Source of the DNA: an uncultured Alphaproteobacteria bacterium
GTDB taxonomy: Bacteria; Pseudomonadota; Alphaproteobacteria; Rhodobacterales; Rhodobacteraceae
Direction of reading: 5' to 3'
DNA length: 64,000 bases
Assembly: GCA_902619165.1 (NCBI GenBank)
Contig: CACNDI010000004.1
Span: 1 to 64,000, forward strand
A model generated the notes under the pieces. The model was given only the letters and a program-made list of their open reading frames with translations, was not told where the DNA came from and made no database searches. Positions 25,794-35,369 of the stretch are shown here, in pieces. Position 1 is the stretch's first letter. Each line of letters opens with the position of its first letter. The position numbers and the translations under genes were made by a program.

Positions 25794-27281
25794 TCAGATC
25801 AAAACAAGGTCCCGTTTTATCATTTCTGCCGCATGCTTGCCTGATAGAGCTGCCATTGGCAAACCCGGTCCTGGATGAGCTCCCCCTCCCGCCAGATAAA
25901 GGCCCCTTATTTTTGTTTTTGTGGAGGGTCTTTGGAAGGTTGAAAGTAGTCTCTCGGGGCTCAGCCCGTAGATTGATCCGTCCGCGCCCGGTGCTAGTCT
26001 TTCGAATGCTCTCGGAGTTGCCAGATTGTGTGAATTCGGTTTGTTTTTGAAGTATATTCCCATTTTGCTGAGTTTTTGAAATGTTCTTTCTTTGCATAAA
26101 TCATACTCCTTGGTAGCAGTAATTTTGTTTTGAGTGAGTGAGGGCGCGTTGATGATTATCTCAAAGCGATTTTTTGAGCTACTTTTTAAGCCCTTTTCTT
26201 GCTTGCATATATATAAAGTGGGGTCTTTAGCTATTTGTCCGGCTGATATACTATCAAATTCATTCTTATAGTTCGCATTAAAAAAGACATTGTGGTGAGC
26301 TAGTTCCACCCCCGTAGTTTCAGAAGCAAATGACCAAACATAGGCAGATAAAGATCGTGGTTCAGTGGCTGTTTTTTTCATTATATTTTTTAAGTTACTA
26401 CCCAAGTTACCTTCTCTAAAGTTTCGTGGATCTCCATTAAACAATACAGTTTTGGATTGGTACCTTTGTCCGTCATTGAGATCTACGCTACACACCTTGT
26501 TATCTTTAATATTAATTTTAGTAACAGACTTATTGAAAATGAACTTAACACCATTTTCTGTAGATAATTGTTTCAATTTATTCGCTAGAGTATGAAGACC
26601 TCCTCTTACGCGCCATACTCCCAGAAACTCAACATACCATATGAGTTGTAGCAGGGATGGAGAATTGAAAGGTGAACCCCCAACATATGTCGCATATCTT
26701 CCAAAAAGTTGTCTGAGCTTAGGTTCGCTGAAATATCTTTCTAGCTTGCTCCAGTAGTCGGTTGGAAAGCCCAAAATGCTAACTAATCGAGGAATACTTT
26801 TTAAAAAATCTTTTTTTATGAAAAAGCTCCCAGGGTAGTCATTTCTTAACAACGTGTTATTAAAAGCAAAAAAAAGGGTCTCACAATCTCCATGAAATTT
26901 GTCAAATTCAGCTGCTGATTTTTTCCCAAATACTTGCTCTATTGAAAAAAGATTTTTTTCATGGGTTGAGAAAAGATCTAAACATTTTCCATCGGGCCAG
27001 TAATGTCTAGCTAATACCTCTTCTTTATACAAATCTAATTCCTTAAAAATATTTAGATTTGCTTGAGTGAATATTTCCTGAAAAACGTCAATTAATGTCA
27101 AAACTGTAGGCCCTGCATCAATAGGACCCTCTTGACTTGAAAAGGCTCTTAACTTTCCTCCAGGGTATCCATTTCTTTCAACCACAGTTACTTTTAATCC
27201 CTTTTGGGACAGCAAAAGGGCAGAAACAAGCCCACCAATTCCTGCGCCTACAATGATTATATGTTCGTTTTCTTTTTTCAT
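25794..27281 (-). CDS. crtD: Hydroxyneurosporene (1-hydroxycarotenoid 3,4-) desaturase CrtD
   Basis: A 495-residue CrtI-type FAD protein with IIVGAGIGGLVSALLLSQKG (about residues 8-27) and the C-terminal GGGAHPGPGLPMAALSGK (about 464-481). It introduces the 3,4 double bond after CrtC has acted, on the way to demethylspheroidene. It is the first gene of the crtDC unit and is divergent from crtE, sharing a 90-base control region with a PpsR operator. Confidence 0.95.
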   Translation of the reverse strand: MKKENEHIIIVGAGIGGLVSALLLSQKGLKVTVVERNGYPGGKLRAFSSQEGPIDAGPTVLTLIDVFQEIFTQANLNIFKELDLYKEEVLARHYWPDGKCLDLFSTHEKNLFSIEQVFGKKSAAEFDKFHGDCETLFFAFNNTLLRNDYPGSFFIKKDFLKSIPRLVSILGFPTDYWSKLERYFSEPKLRQLFGRYATYVGGSPFNSPSLLQLIWYVEFLGVWRVRGGLHTLANKLKQLSTENGVKFIFNKSVTKINIKDNKVCSVDLNDGQRYQSKTVLFNGDPRNFREGNLGSNLKNIMKKTATEPRSLSAYVWSFASETTGVELAHHNVFFNANYKNEFDSISAGQIAKDPTLYICKQEKGLKSSSKNRFEIIINAPSLTQNKITATKEYDLCKERTFQKLSKMGIYFKNKPNSHNLATPRAFERLAPGADGSIYGLSPERLLSTFQRPSTKTKIRGLYLAGGGAHPGPGLPMAALSGKHAAEMIKRDLVLI

Positions 27282-27324
27282 AAAAGGTATTTTATTGACT
27301 TATTTTAAAAAGCGTCCAAAATTA

Positions 27325-27354
27325 TTTACACAAATTTCTAATGATGTCTAATTT
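27325..27354 (+). promoter_or_regulatory. Probable crtE promoter
   Basis: TTTACA (27325-27330), an 18-base spacer and TAATTT (27349-27354) form a plausible sigma70-type promoter. The -35 is part of a one-mismatch PpsR palindrome (CGT-N12-ACA, 27313-27330) and the -10 is inside the perfect one at 27345-27362. Confidence 0.4.
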
Positions 27355-27362
27355 TTACTACA
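27345..27362. promoter_or_regulatory. PpsR/CrtJ operator upstream of crtE
   Basis: A perfect TGT-N12-ACA palindrome (TGTCTAATTTTTACTACA) ending 9 bases before the crtE ATG, in the crtD/crtE divergent gap. A degenerate copy with one mismatch lies 14 bases to its left. Confidence 0.7.
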
Positions 27363-27371
27363 GGAAAAGAT

Positions 27372-28232
27372 ATGAAAGAAAAGTTAGAAGAGGCACTGAA
27401 AAAAGCAATTAAGAAGGCGAGTAAATCGCCTGCCCCTCCAAAATTGGCTGCGGCGATGGATTATGCAATCTTTCCAGGCGGTGCTAGAGTACGGCCTCAG
27501 CTTAGCCTCGCTGTTTCTAATGCGTGTGGGTTAGATAATTTTGATCTTTCAATGGCTTCTGCGGTTTCAGTCGAGATGATGCATTGCGCCAGTTTAGTGC
27601 ATGATGATTTGCCAGCATTTGATAATGCGGAGGTTAGGCGGGGTAAGCCTACTGTTCATAAGGCCTTTGATGAGCCTTTAGCTGTTCTATGTGGCGACTC
27701 TTTAATTATCTTAGCAATTCAAGTGCTAACTGCTAGCGGTTTGAGCGCTCCCGAAAGGCTTGGTAAGTTAATAAATGTTTTAACAACGTCAACGGGTATG
27801 CCTTACGGTATCTGTTCAGGTCAAGGTTGGGAAAGTGAAAAAACTATTGATCTTAGTTCATATCATAAACTCAAAACGGCTTCATTGTTCGTAGCGGCTA
27901 CTAAAATGGGGGCAATTTCCGCTGGAGAGGATCCAGAACCATGGGCAGAACTTGGCCAGAGAATAGGTGAGGCATTTCAAGTTGCTGATGATTTAAAGGA
28001 CTTTTCTGACTCTCAAAAAAGTGGTAAATCGAATAACAGAGATAGGGAAAATGAGCGCCCGAACGCTGTTTTAAAGCTAGGAGAGCAAGGTGCGATTAAA
28101 AGGCTTCAAGATATTTTGGCGGGAGCTATAGCTTCTATTCCCTCGTGCCCTGGTGAAGTTGAATTGATTAAAATCGTCAGAAGTCAGGCAGAACGTCTAA
28201 CCCCAGTAGAGCCACTTCAAAAGACTTTGTAA
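27372..28232 (+). CDS. crtE: Geranylgeranyl diphosphate synthase CrtE
   Basis: A 286-residue trans-prenyltransferase with the first Asp-rich motif DDLPAFDNAEVRRGKPTVH (about residues 77-95) and the second ADDLKDF (about 201-207). It makes GGPP for phytoene synthesis and for the bacteriochlorophyll tail. AGGA five to eight bases before the ATG is the ribosome site. It heads the plus-strand superoperon crtEF-bchCXYZ-pufQBALM. Confidence 0.95.
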   Translation: MKEKLEEALKKAIKKASKSPAPPKLAAAMDYAIFPGGARVRPQLSLAVSNACGLDNFDLSMASAVSVEMMHCASLVHDDLPAFDNAEVRRGKPTVHKAFDEPLAVLCGDSLIILAIQVLTASGLSAPERLGKLINVLTTSTGMPYGICSGQGWESEKTIDLSSYHKLKTASLFVAATKMGAISAGEDPEPWAELGQRIGEAFQVADDLKDFSDSQKSGKSNNRDRENERPNAVLKLGEQGAIKRLQDILAGAIASIPSCPGEVELIKIVRSQAERLTPVEPLQKTL

Positions 28233-28275
28233 GCCACTTATATGTTTAACAGGTGTTTAAGACTGCTCCGATCGG

Positions 28276-29406
28276 ATGATTTTGAAAGAAAAAATTAATT
28301 CGCTTTATATAAGCTATTACCGATTGAAGATTAATGTCTTTTCATCAACCAAAGTGCATGAAGCTATCGCTAAAGTTCCAATTCTTAGGGCCCTCATCAG
28401 TTATGAGGGCAATAAGATTCATGAGGTTATGTCAGGTTTTGTCTATTCACAAATACTCCATTTATTGATCAATTTGGGTATCTTTCAATTTCTCAAAAAA
28501 GAAGGGCGATCTCTGGATGAAGTTAGCCAATTTCTGGAGATTGCGAATGAAAGGTGTTTGTTGTTACTGCGTGGTGGATGTGCTTTAAACTTGATTTGCC
28601 ACAAAAAAAATAAATACTGGCTAACAAGGTTAGGCGCGCAAATAGTTGGAGTTCCTGGTCTAATGGATATGATCCAACATAATCAAATTTTATATCGAGA
28701 TCTCATAGATCCAGTCAAGATATTGTACGGGAGGACCGAAACAGAGCTGGGTCAATTTTGGCCCTATGTTAGAAAAGAAGCAAAAAAAAAGAATATTTCC
28801 ACTAAGGTGTCTTCCGAATACAGTAAGCTCATGCAAACTTCCCAAAGGTTGGTTTCGGAGCAAACTTTACAGGCATATAGCTTTAAAGGTGTCAAAAGAA
28901 TTTTAGACATTGGCGGTGGCACTGGCGCATTTTTATTAGCGGTAAAGAGCAAGTATCCTAGTATCGAAGCTACTGTTTTCGACTTGCCTAATGTAATAAA
29001 TGTTGCAAAGAGCAATCACCAAAAAATTGATGATATAGTAGGGCTCTTGAATTTTTGTCCTGGTGATTTTTTAAGAGATGATATTCCTTCGAATCAAGAT
29101 GTTATAAGCTTAGTAAGGGTTTTGTATGATCATGAAGACAGCACTGTAGAGTTCTTGCTAAAACGAATCTACGAAGCTCTTCCGAAAGGTGGTTCTTTGT
29201 TAATAACAGAGCCAATGTCTGGTGGAAGCAAGCCGATGCGTTCCAGTGATTGCTATTTTTCATTTTATACTATGGCGATGACAACCGGAAAAGTGCGCTC
29301 TTTTAAGGAGCATAAGGCGATTCTTCTCAGGACTGGCTTTTCAAATATTGTTAAGCATGTAGTAAGTGCGCCGTTCATTACCCAAGTTATGAGTGCGAAA
29401 AAGTAG
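28276..29406 (+). CDS. crtF: Hydroxyneurosporene / demethylspheroidene O-methyltransferase CrtF
   Basis: A 376-residue SAM-dependent O-methyltransferase with an N-terminal dimerisation region and the SAM motif ILDIGGGTGAFLLAV (about residues 209-223), then ATVFDLPNV (about 232-240). It methylates the 1-hydroxyl of carotenoid intermediates to give spheroidene. It follows crtE by 43 bases and ends 242 bases before bchC, whose promoter region lies between. Confidence 0.94.
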   Translation: MILKEKINSLYISYYRLKINVFSSTKVHEAIAKVPILRALISYEGNKIHEVMSGFVYSQILHLLINLGIFQFLKKEGRSLDEVSQFLEIANERCLLLLRGGCALNLICHKKNKYWLTRLGAQIVGVPGLMDMIQHNQILYRDLIDPVKILYGRTETELGQFWPYVRKEAKKKNISTKVSSEYSKLMQTSQRLVSEQTLQAYSFKGVKRILDIGGGTGAFLLAVKSKYPSIEATVFDLPNVINVAKSNHQKIDDIVGLLNFCPGDFLRDDIPSNQDVISLVRVLYDHEDSTVEFLLKRIYEALPKGGSLLITEPMSGGSKPMRSSDCYFSFYTMAMTTGKVRSFKEHKAILLRTGFSNIVKHVVSAPFITQVMSAKK

Positions 29407-29429
29407 TTTTTTTTTGCATAAAAGCCATA

Positions 29430-29447
29430 TGTCAGAAATTTATTACA
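29430..29447. promoter_or_regulatory. PpsR/CrtJ operator 1 of the bchC promoter
   Basis: A perfect TGT-N12-ACA palindrome, first of a tandem pair upstream of bchC. It is separated by 5 bases from the second. Paired operators close together are the known arrangement for cooperative CrtJ binding at bchC in Rhodobacter capsulatus. Confidence 0.8.
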
Positions 29448-29452
29448 GTTTT

Positions 29453-29470
29453 TGTCTAAATTTATTGACA
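29453..29470. promoter_or_regulatory. PpsR/CrtJ operator 2 of the bchC promoter
   Basis: A perfect palindrome of the extended type TGTC...GACA. Its right half contains the -35 TTGACA of the bchC promoter, so binding should block RNA polymerase. Confidence 0.85.
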
Positions 29471-29493
29471 TTCATTTTTGAGTTGGCTTTAAT
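29465..29493 (+). promoter_or_regulatory. bchC promoter (bchCXYZ-puf superoperon)
   Basis: Consensus -35 TTGACA (29465-29470), exact 17-base spacer and -10 TTTAAT (29488-29493). Transcription would begin near 29500, leaving an untranslated leader of about 150 bases before the bchC ATG. The -35 overlaps PpsR operator 2. Confidence 0.7.
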
Positions 29494-29648
29494 TATGGGA
29501 TATTTACGTAAATAAAGGGGAACAGCTTTTTGATTGGGTATGTAAGAAAGCTTGACAATAAAATCGGTTTAACAAGGGGGGCCATAGGTTTCCACTTAGT
29601 TTCTGTCTCGTTAATTCATGAAAATCACAATAATTGTCATTATTTAAT

Positions 29649-30590
29649 ATGGAAACATTAGCAATAGTCATTGATAACCCAGGTAAATTGGACCTGCGTA
29701 AAGTTGCCCTTAGGGAACCAAATACAGGCGAGGTCATTATTGAAACTCAGTTCTCTGGGGTTTCTACAGGTACTGAACGCTTGTTTTGGAATGGTGAGAT
29801 GCCATTTTTTCCTGGAATGGGTTATCCTCTAGTCCCAGGTTATGAAACGGTTGGGGTGGTAGTCGACAACAGAGCATCCAGGAAACTTAAGGTTGGCGAT
29901 CATGTATTTGTCCCAGGGGCAAATTGCTATAAAAACGAAAAGGGTCTTTTCGGTGCATCTTCTAGCCTTCTAATTGCTTCCGATGAAAAGCTCATAAAAA
30001 TAGACCCTGATTTGAAAGCTCAAGGGACACTGTTTGCACTGGCAGCAACTGCTAGGCACGCAATCGCAGGGCTTGGGAACAAACTTCCCTCACTTATTAT
30101 TGGTCATGGTGTTTTAGGAAGGTTGCTAGCTCGATTAACAATAGCAGCAGGTGGTGAAGCCCCGATTGTATGGGAAAGTAATCCTCTTAGAGTGGGTAAT
30201 GAAACAGATTACGACGTTATCGATCCGGAAAATGATAATTCTTCCGATCATGAATCGATCTATGAGGCTAGTGGAGATATCAGCGTTTTGGATAAGATAA
30301 TTCCAAAGTTGAAAAAAAATGGCGAAATAGTTTTTGCAGGATTTTATTCATCTCCTATCTCTTTTTCTTTCCCGCCCGCATTTATAAAAGAGGCTAGGTT
30401 TAGGATTTCAGCCGAATTTAATACTGAAGACATAAATATTACACGATCACTATTAGAAACCGGTGCTCTATCTTTAGAAGGTTTAATATCGCATGAGAGT
30501 AATGTAAATTTCTCGAAAGCCGCTTATCGACAATCTTTTGAAGATTCAGAATGCTTGAAAATGGTTATTGATTGGAGGGATGTAGCATGA
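29649..30590 (+). CDS. bchC: 3-hydroxyethyl bacteriochlorophyllide a dehydrogenase BchC
   Basis: A 313-residue zinc-less MDR-type dehydrogenase. The ATG at 29649 (METLAIVIDNPGKL) aligns with known BchC starts; an in-frame TTG 15 bases earlier is not used in that alignment. GVSTGTERLFWNG (about 39-51), FFPGMGYPLVPGYETVG (about 55-71) and the cofactor loop IIGHGVLGRLLARL (about 149-162) are family features. It oxidises the 3-hydroxyethyl group to acetyl, finishing the bacteriochlorophyllide a ring. Its stop overlaps the bchX start (ATGA). Confidence 0.95.
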   Translation: METLAIVIDNPGKLDLRKVALREPNTGEVIIETQFSGVSTGTERLFWNGEMPFFPGMGYPLVPGYETVGVVVDNRASRKLKVGDHVFVPGANCYKNEKGLFGASSSLLIASDEKLIKIDPDLKAQGTLFALAATARHAIAGLGNKLPSLIIGHGVLGRLLARLTIAAGGEAPIVWESNPLRVGNETDYDVIDPENDNSSDHESIYEASGDISVLDKIIPKLKKNGEIVFAGFYSSPISFSFPPAFIKEARFRISAEFNTEDINITRSLLETGALSLEGLISHESNVNFSKAAYRQSFEDSECLKMVIDWRDVA

Positions 30591-31609
30591 GCTTAGATAA
30601 CCCGACTCATACTTTAGATAAGAAAGACTTAGAAAAACACCACAAGGACCTTCGAGAAGAAGCAAATCAACCTATCGACGAAGTTCCAGTTGGTGAGCCA
30701 ACAAAAAAAACTCAGATAATAGCGATCTACGGTAAAGGAGGCATCGGTAAAAGTTTCACTCTTGCAAATCTTAGTCATATGATGGCAGAGCAAGGAAAAA
30801 GAGTTCTACTGATAGGATGTGACCCAAAATCTGATACAACTTCTCTCTTATTCGGGGGAAAGGCTTGCCCAACTATACTTGAAACATCGACTAATAAGAA
30901 ACTTGCTGGTGAAGAAGTCACCATTGGAGATGTGTGTTTTAAAAGAAACGGCGTATTTGCGATGGAACTCGGTGGGCCAGAAGTGGGAAGAGGATGTGGA
31001 GGACGCGGCATAATCCATGGCTTTGAGCTACTGGAAAAGTTAGGGTTTCACGATTGGGATTTTGATTACGTATTATTGGATTTTTTGGGTGATGTAGTTT
31101 GCGGCGGATTTGGATTGCCAATAGCAAGGGATATGGCTCAAAAGGTTATATTGGTAGCCTCAAATGATCTTCAATCTCTATATGTAGCAAATAATGTTTG
31201 TTCAGCAGTGGAGTATTTCAGAAAACTAGGTGGAAACGTCGGTGTGGCAGGCTTAGTAATTAACAAAGACGATGGGTCGGGTGAAGCGGCAGCTTTTGCT
31301 GAGACGGTAAAAATACCTATTCTTGCAAGTATACCTCAGGATGATGATCTGAGAAAGAAGTCCGCAAATTATCATATTGTTGGGACAAAAGATTCGCAGT
31401 GGGGAGACTTGTTTGCTGAACTAGGAACAAATACAGCTGAGGCTCAACCACTTAGACCAAAGCCGCTTGACCAAGATGGTCTTCTCAATTTGTTTGCCGC
31501 CAGTGAGACGGGAGCTGACTTTGTGTTGCAACCAGCTACTGATGCTGACATGAGAGGAAAATTTGCGAAACCCAAAGAGTCGTTAGAAGTTGTATATGAC
31601 GAAGTGTAA
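30587..31609 (+). CDS. bchX: Chlorophyllide a reductase iron protein BchX
   Basis: A 340-residue NifH-like ATPase. The P-loop YGKGGIGKS lies at about residues 44-52. Two conserved 4Fe-4S cysteines are seen in GRGCGGRG and in DVVCGGFG. It is the ATP-dependent electron donor to BchYZ, reducing chlorophyllide a at C7=C8. The ATG at 30587 overlaps the bchC stop (ATGA); an upstream in-frame TTG is unnecessary. Confidence 0.96.
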   Translation: MSLDNPTHTLDKKDLEKHHKDLREEANQPIDEVPVGEPTKKTQIIAIYGKGGIGKSFTLANLSHMMAEQGKRVLLIGCDPKSDTTSLLFGGKACPTILETSTNKKLAGEEVTIGDVCFKRNGVFAMELGGPEVGRGCGGRGIIHGFELLEKLGFHDWDFDYVLLDFLGDVVCGGFGLPIARDMAQKVILVASNDLQSLYVANNVCSAVEYFRKLGGNVGVAGLVINKDDGSGEAAAFAETVKIPILASIPQDDDLRKKSANYHIVGTKDSQWGDLFAELGTNTAEAQPLRPKPLDQDGLLNLFAASETGADFVLQPATDADMRGKFAKPKESLEVVYDEV

Positions 31610-31627
31610 AGAGAAAAATTAATAAGA

Positions 31628-33205
31628 ATGGGCACAAAGAGAGAAATAAAATATGATGCAGCAGATCACGTCAAGTTGAATGATGAGGTCAATGTTGATT
31701 TAGAAGACAGGCATCATGGGGGTGTAGGCACCCAATCTGATGGCCTTTGTGGGTCCTCATCTCTTAAAGGTAGTGCGGAAAAAGGCGCAAACAAAGAGCT
31801 CATACAAAATATGCGAAAAGATTACCCCTTGGGTCCTCATGATAAGCCACAAAGCATGTGTCCCGCTTTTGGCTCTCTAAGGGTTGGTTTGAGAATGAAG
31901 CGAGTAGCAACTGTGCTGTCAGGCTCTGCATGCTGTGTCTATGGGTTAACTTTTGTCTCACATTTTTATGGAGCGCGAAGATCTGTAGGTTATGTACCTT
32001 TTTCCTCTGAGACGCTGGTAACTGGAAAACTATATGAAGATATTTTAGCGTCTGCACATGAAATGGCTGATCCCGATAGGTTTGATGCTGTTGTCTTTAC
32101 AAATCTATGTGTTCCTAGCGCGTCTGGCGTCCCTTTGAGGCTTCTCCCAAAAGAAATTAACGGGGTTAGGATAATTGGTATTGACGTGCCTGGGTTTGGA
32201 ATTCCCACACACGCGGAGGCAAAAGACGTCTTGGCTGGTGCATTACTGAATTATGCGAAAAACGAAATTGAGTCTGGCCCAGTATCTGCCCCAGCTTCAA
32301 AGAAATCAGATAGACCGACCGTCACATTGTTGGGAGAAATGTTTCCGGCAGATCCTATGAATATTGGAGCAATTTTAGAGCCACTAGGGTTGGCCGCGGG
32401 ACAAGTTATACCTTGCAGAGAGTGGCGTGAATTGTATGCAGCGCTTGATTGCGACGCCGTTGCAGCTATCCATCCCTTTTATACCGCTGCTGTGAGAGAG
32501 TTTGAAGACGCTGGTAAGCCAATTATTGGATCTGCCCCGGTGGGTGTTGAAGGTACTAATTCTTGGATTGATAGTGTAGGTGATACTTTTAACATTGCGA
32601 AAAAGGTCATTGGGGACGCAAAAAAGAAGATACTGCCGCAAATACAAAAATCTCTTGATGACAAAAAAATTAATAACAAAATTACGGTATCGGGCTATGA
32701 GGGCTCGGAACTTATAGTAGCAAGAACGCTCATAGAGGCAGGCGCTGAAGTCCCTTATGTAGGAACTGCCTGTCCTAAGACTAAATGGTCTACTGAAGAC
32801 AAAGATTGGTTGGAGAGTAGAGGCGTTTTTGTAAAATTTAGGGCGAGTTTGGAGGATGATATCTCAGCAGTGAAGAGCGTTAATCCTGATTTGGCTATTG
32901 GAACGACCCCGGTAGTGCAAAAAGCTAAAGAGTTAGGTATTCCCTCTCTTTATTACACAAATTTAATTTCAGCTCGGCCAATTATGGGTGTTGCTGGGGC
33001 TGGAAGCTTAGCCGAAGTAATATTGCAGGCTATAAGCAATGGTTCAAGAATGGAAAAAATGAAGAGTTTCTTCGAGGGTGTCGGGGAAGGTGATACAGCA
33101 GGAGTTTGGGAGGGTAAGCCAAACCTTAATCCCCAGTTCCGAGCCCATCAAGCAAAAAAAATAGAGAAAAGAAAGATCGCTGCAAAGGCGGAGGAGATGA
33201 TTTAG
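31628..33205 (+). CDS. bchY: Chlorophyllide a reductase subunit Y
   Basis: A 525-residue NifD-like subunit of chlorophyllide a oxidoreductase. [43 protein letters not shown] (start near residue 77) is the family core that holds cluster-ligating cysteines. It forms the catalytic alpha2beta2 component with BchZ. The N-terminal 70 residues are polar and poorly conserved. Its TAG stop overlaps the GTG start of bchZ. Confidence 0.96.
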   Translation: MGTKREIKYDAADHVKLNDEVNVDLEDRHHGGVGTQSDGLCGSSSLKGSAEKGANKELIQNMRKDYPLGPHDKPQSMCPAFGSLRVGLRMKRVATVLSGSACCVYGLTFVSHFYGARRSVGYVPFSSETLVTGKLYEDILASAHEMADPDRFDAVVFTNLCVPSASGVPLRLLPKEINGVRIIGIDVPGFGIPTHAEAKDVLAGALLNYAKNEIESGPVSAPASKKSDRPTVTLLGEMFPADPMNIGAILEPLGLAAGQVIPCREWRELYAALDCDAVAAIHPFYTAAVREFEDAGKPIIGSAPVGVEGTNSWIDSVGDTFNIAKKVIGDAKKKILPQIQKSLDDKKINNKITVSGYEGSELIVARTLIEAGAEVPYVGTACPKTKWSTEDKDWLESRGVFVKFRASLEDDISAVKSVNPDLAIGTTPVVQKAKELGIPSLYYTNLISARPIMGVAGAGSLAEVILQAISNGSRMEKMKSFFEGVGEGDTAGVWEGKPNLNPQFRAHQAKKIEKRKIAAKAEEMI

Positions 33206-34686
33206 TGTTAATTCAGGATCACGATAGAGCGGGAGGATATTGGGGGTCAGTTTATGCTTTTTGTGGCGTAAAAGGCCTTCAAGTTGTTGTAGACGGTCCA
33301 GTAGGGTGTGAAAACCTTCCAGTGACATCAGTTCTTCACTACACAGATGCTTTGCCTCCACATGAGTTACCAATTGTGGTTACTGGCTTAGGTGAGGAGG
33401 AGTTAGGAAGGGAAGGAACAGAAGGAGCCATGAAACGTGCCTGGGATACCTTAGATCCTGTATTGCCGGCTGTTGTAGTAACAGGGTCAATTGCAGAAAT
33501 GATCGGAGGAGGTGTGACACCTCAAGGCACTAATATACAAAGGTTCTTACCAAGAACTATTGATGAAGACCAATGGCAGGCTGCAGATAGATCTATGACA
33601 TGGCTTTTCACTAACTTTGGAATGACCAAGGGAAGAATGCCAAAAGAAGCAAAAAGGGATGAAAATTCTAAACCCAGGGTAAATATTTTGGGTCCTATGT
33701 ACGGCACTTTCAATATGCCCTCCGACTTAGCAGAGATTCGAAGACTTGTAGAAGCTATTGGTGCAGAAGTGAACTTGGTTATGCCTATGGGTGCTCATAT
33801 AGCAGAGATGTCGAAGCTTGTGAATGCTGATGCAAATATTGTGATGTATAGAGAGTTCGGTAGAGGTTTAGCTGAGTTATTGGGCAAGCCTTATTTGCAG
33901 GCCCCGATTGGTATCGATAGTACAACTAAATTCTTAAGGAAATTGGGTGAGATACTGAATATTGATGTTGAAGGCTTCATCGAAAAAGAGAAGCATTCAA
34001 CTATCAAACCAGTATGGGATCTTTGGCGATCTGTGACCCAGGATTTTTTCGCAACGGCTAGTTTCGGGATTGTAGCTAATGAAACATATACAAGAGGTAT
34101 AAGGAACTTTTTGGAGAATGAATTAGGTCTTCCCTGTAAATTTGCGGTGGCAAGAGTAGCTGGGAAGAAGACCGATAATGAAAAAATTAGAAATCTCATA
34201 AAGCAAACTAGACCTTTAGTGTTGATGGGATCCATAAATGAAAAAATGTATCTTGCGGAGGCAGGCCAAGGTTTCGGACCAAAAGCATCATTCATTCCCG
34301 CTAGTTTTCCAGGAGCAGCAATTAGACGTGCTGTTGGCACGCCGATGATGGGGTACTCGGGATCAACTTATTTATTGCAAGAAATTTGTAATGGATTATT
34401 TGATGCGCTCTTTCACATATTGCCTCTTGGATCTGATTTGGACAAAACAGATGCGACATTAACCAAATTGAGAAAAGAGCTACCGTGGGATCAGGAAGCT
34501 AAAGATATTTTGGAAGAACTTGTGGCCAAGCATTCACCGCTAACTAGAATCTCTGCCACTAAAACGCTTCGTGATCAAGCCGAAAAAATAGCGCTTGAAA
34601 ATGGAGATAAGAAAGTAGCGAAAGAGATTTTAAAAATGCTTAATCCAGAGGGTGAAGAAATTAACAAAAGTAATAAGGTTGCATAA
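33205..34686 (+). CDS. bchZ: Chlorophyllide a reductase subunit Z
   Basis: A 493-residue NifK-like subunit. The N-terminus ([25 protein letters not shown], then [27 protein letters not shown]) is nearly invariant in the family and carries Fe-S ligand cysteines. The start is GTG at 33205, overlapping the bchY stop. With BchX and BchY it converts the chlorin to a bacteriochlorin. The puf promoter is expected inside or just after this gene, as in Rhodobacter, but I could not locate it. Confidence 0.96.
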   Translation: MLIQDHDRAGGYWGSVYAFCGVKGLQVVVDGPVGCENLPVTSVLHYTDALPPHELPIVVTGLGEEELGREGTEGAMKRAWDTLDPVLPAVVVTGSIAEMIGGGVTPQGTNIQRFLPRTIDEDQWQAADRSMTWLFTNFGMTKGRMPKEAKRDENSKPRVNILGPMYGTFNMPSDLAEIRRLVEAIGAEVNLVMPMGAHIAEMSKLVNADANIVMYREFGRGLAELLGKPYLQAPIGIDSTTKFLRKLGEILNIDVEGFIEKEKHSTIKPVWDLWRSVTQDFFATASFGIVANETYTRGIRNFLENELGLPCKFAVARVAGKKTDNEKIRNLIKQTRPLVLMGSINEKMYLAEAGQGFGPKASFIPASFPGAAIRRAVGTPMMGYSGSTYLLQEICNGLFDALFHILPLGSDLDKTDATLTKLRKELPWDQEAKDILEELVAKHSPLTRISATKTLRDQAEKIALENGDKKVAKEILKMLNPEGEEINKSNKVA

Positions 34687-34698
34687 GGAGGGACTGCG

Positions 34699-34884
34699 AT
34701 GAGAAGAACAAGAAAAAAGCCAATTTGGGAGTATAGAATTTATTTCTCAGTGATTTTTATATTTTCATTACCAGGAGCACTGCTCACCTGTATGAAAAGC
34801 CTTGTAAAAGGAAAAATTGAAAAAGATATGTTTAGTAAGGCATGGGCAAATGCCAAAACAATAACGCCCATGATTTTTTCATGA
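34699..34884 (+). CDS. pufQ: PufQ, bacteriochlorophyll-handling protein of the puf operon
   Basis: A 61-residue protein with one hydrophobic helix (about residues 12-32) and the conserved C-terminal pattern F-x-x-A-W-x-x-A-x-x-I-T-P-M-I-F, matching PufQ (about 74 residues in Rhodobacter capsulatus, so this one is short at the N-terminus). PufQ promotes bacteriochlorophyll production or delivery and begins the puf operon. GGAGG precedes the ATG by about 10 bases. Confidence 0.88.
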   Translation: MRRTRKKPIWEYRIYFSVIFIFSLPGALLTCMKSLVKGKIEKDMFSKAWANAKTITPMIFS

Positions 34885-34981
34885 GGGTTTTAAAGAATTC
34901 TTACCGTCTTTTGGCGGAAGGATCGTTGCTCGCGCATAAGGTGCTTGCAGCGCAACAGTCACTTAATCCGGAGGATGTATA

Positions 34982-35140
34982 ATGGCTGGAAATAATGACC
35001 TGTCTTTATCAGGTCTAACAGATGAACAGGCGCAAGAATTACATAGCGTATATATGAGTGGACTATGGACATTTACTATAATGTGCATATTGGCTCATAT
35101 AGCGACATGGATCTGGCGTCCTTGGTTCTATTTCGGTTGA
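34982..35140 (+). CDS. pufB: Light-harvesting LH1 beta polypeptide
   Basis: A 52-residue protein reading [18 protein letters not shown] then [12 protein letters not shown], a textbook LH1 beta chain very close to Rhodobacter. His21 and His39 are the conserved positions, the latter being the bacteriochlorophyll ligand in the single transmembrane helix. CCGGAGGATGTATA before the ATG provides a strong ribosome site. It pairs with PufA to build the LH1 ring around the reaction centre. Confidence 0.97.
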   Translation: MAGNNDLSLSGLTDEQAQELHSVYMSGLWTFTIMCILAHIATWIWRPWFYFG

Positions 35141-35150
35141 GGAGAGAGAA

Positions 35151-35309
35151 ATGAGTCACTTTTATAAAATATGGCTGATATTTGATCCTAGACGAGTGTT
35201 TGTCGCACAGGGCGTCTTTCTCTTCTTGCTAGCAGCAATGATTCATTTAGTGTTGCTCAGCACCGATCACTTCAATTGGTTTGAGGCCGCAGCAAGAGCA
35301 GCTGGCTAA
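35151..35309 (+). CDS. pufA: Light-harvesting LH1 alpha polypeptide
   Basis: A 52-residue protein: [20 protein letters not shown] then a single helix with bacteriochlorophyll-binding His32 ([11 protein letters not shown]) and FNWFE. Closely similar to Rhodobacter LH1 alpha but with a shorter C-terminal tail. It starts 10 bases after pufB behind GGAGAG. Stable hairpins follow it. Confidence 0.97.
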   Translation: MSHFYKIWLIFDPRRVFVAQGVFLFLLAAMIHLVLLSTDHFNWFEAAARAAG

Positions 35310-35325
35310 AAACCTACGAGTCGCT

Positions 35326-35363
35326 GTGGGCGAGAACCAGTCCCCCCTTAGGATCTCGCCCGT
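35326..35363 (+). other. RNA hairpin 1 between pufA and pufL
   Basis: GGGCGAGA (35328-35335) pairs perfectly with TCTCGCCC (35354-35361), extendable by two G-T pairs outside and a CC/GG pair inside. It sits 17 bases after pufA. In Rhodobacter, hairpins at this place protect the pufBA mRNA from 3' decay and so give an excess of LH1 over reaction centre. Confidence 0.75.
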
Positions 35364-35369
35364 GGCATT

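Noticed and set aside
25797-26097. A 399-residue CrtC starting at 26097
   Set aside because: It would overlap crtD by about 300 bases, and the extra residues are low-complexity out-of-frame translation of crtD.
27313-27330. Second PpsR operator before crtE
   Set aside because: CGT-N12-ACA has one mismatch in the essential half site, so it is not counted among the perfect operators.
33891-34340. 149-residue minus-strand frame opposite bchZ
   Set aside because: It is the antisense of a highly conserved bchZ segment, with no family features or ribosome site.
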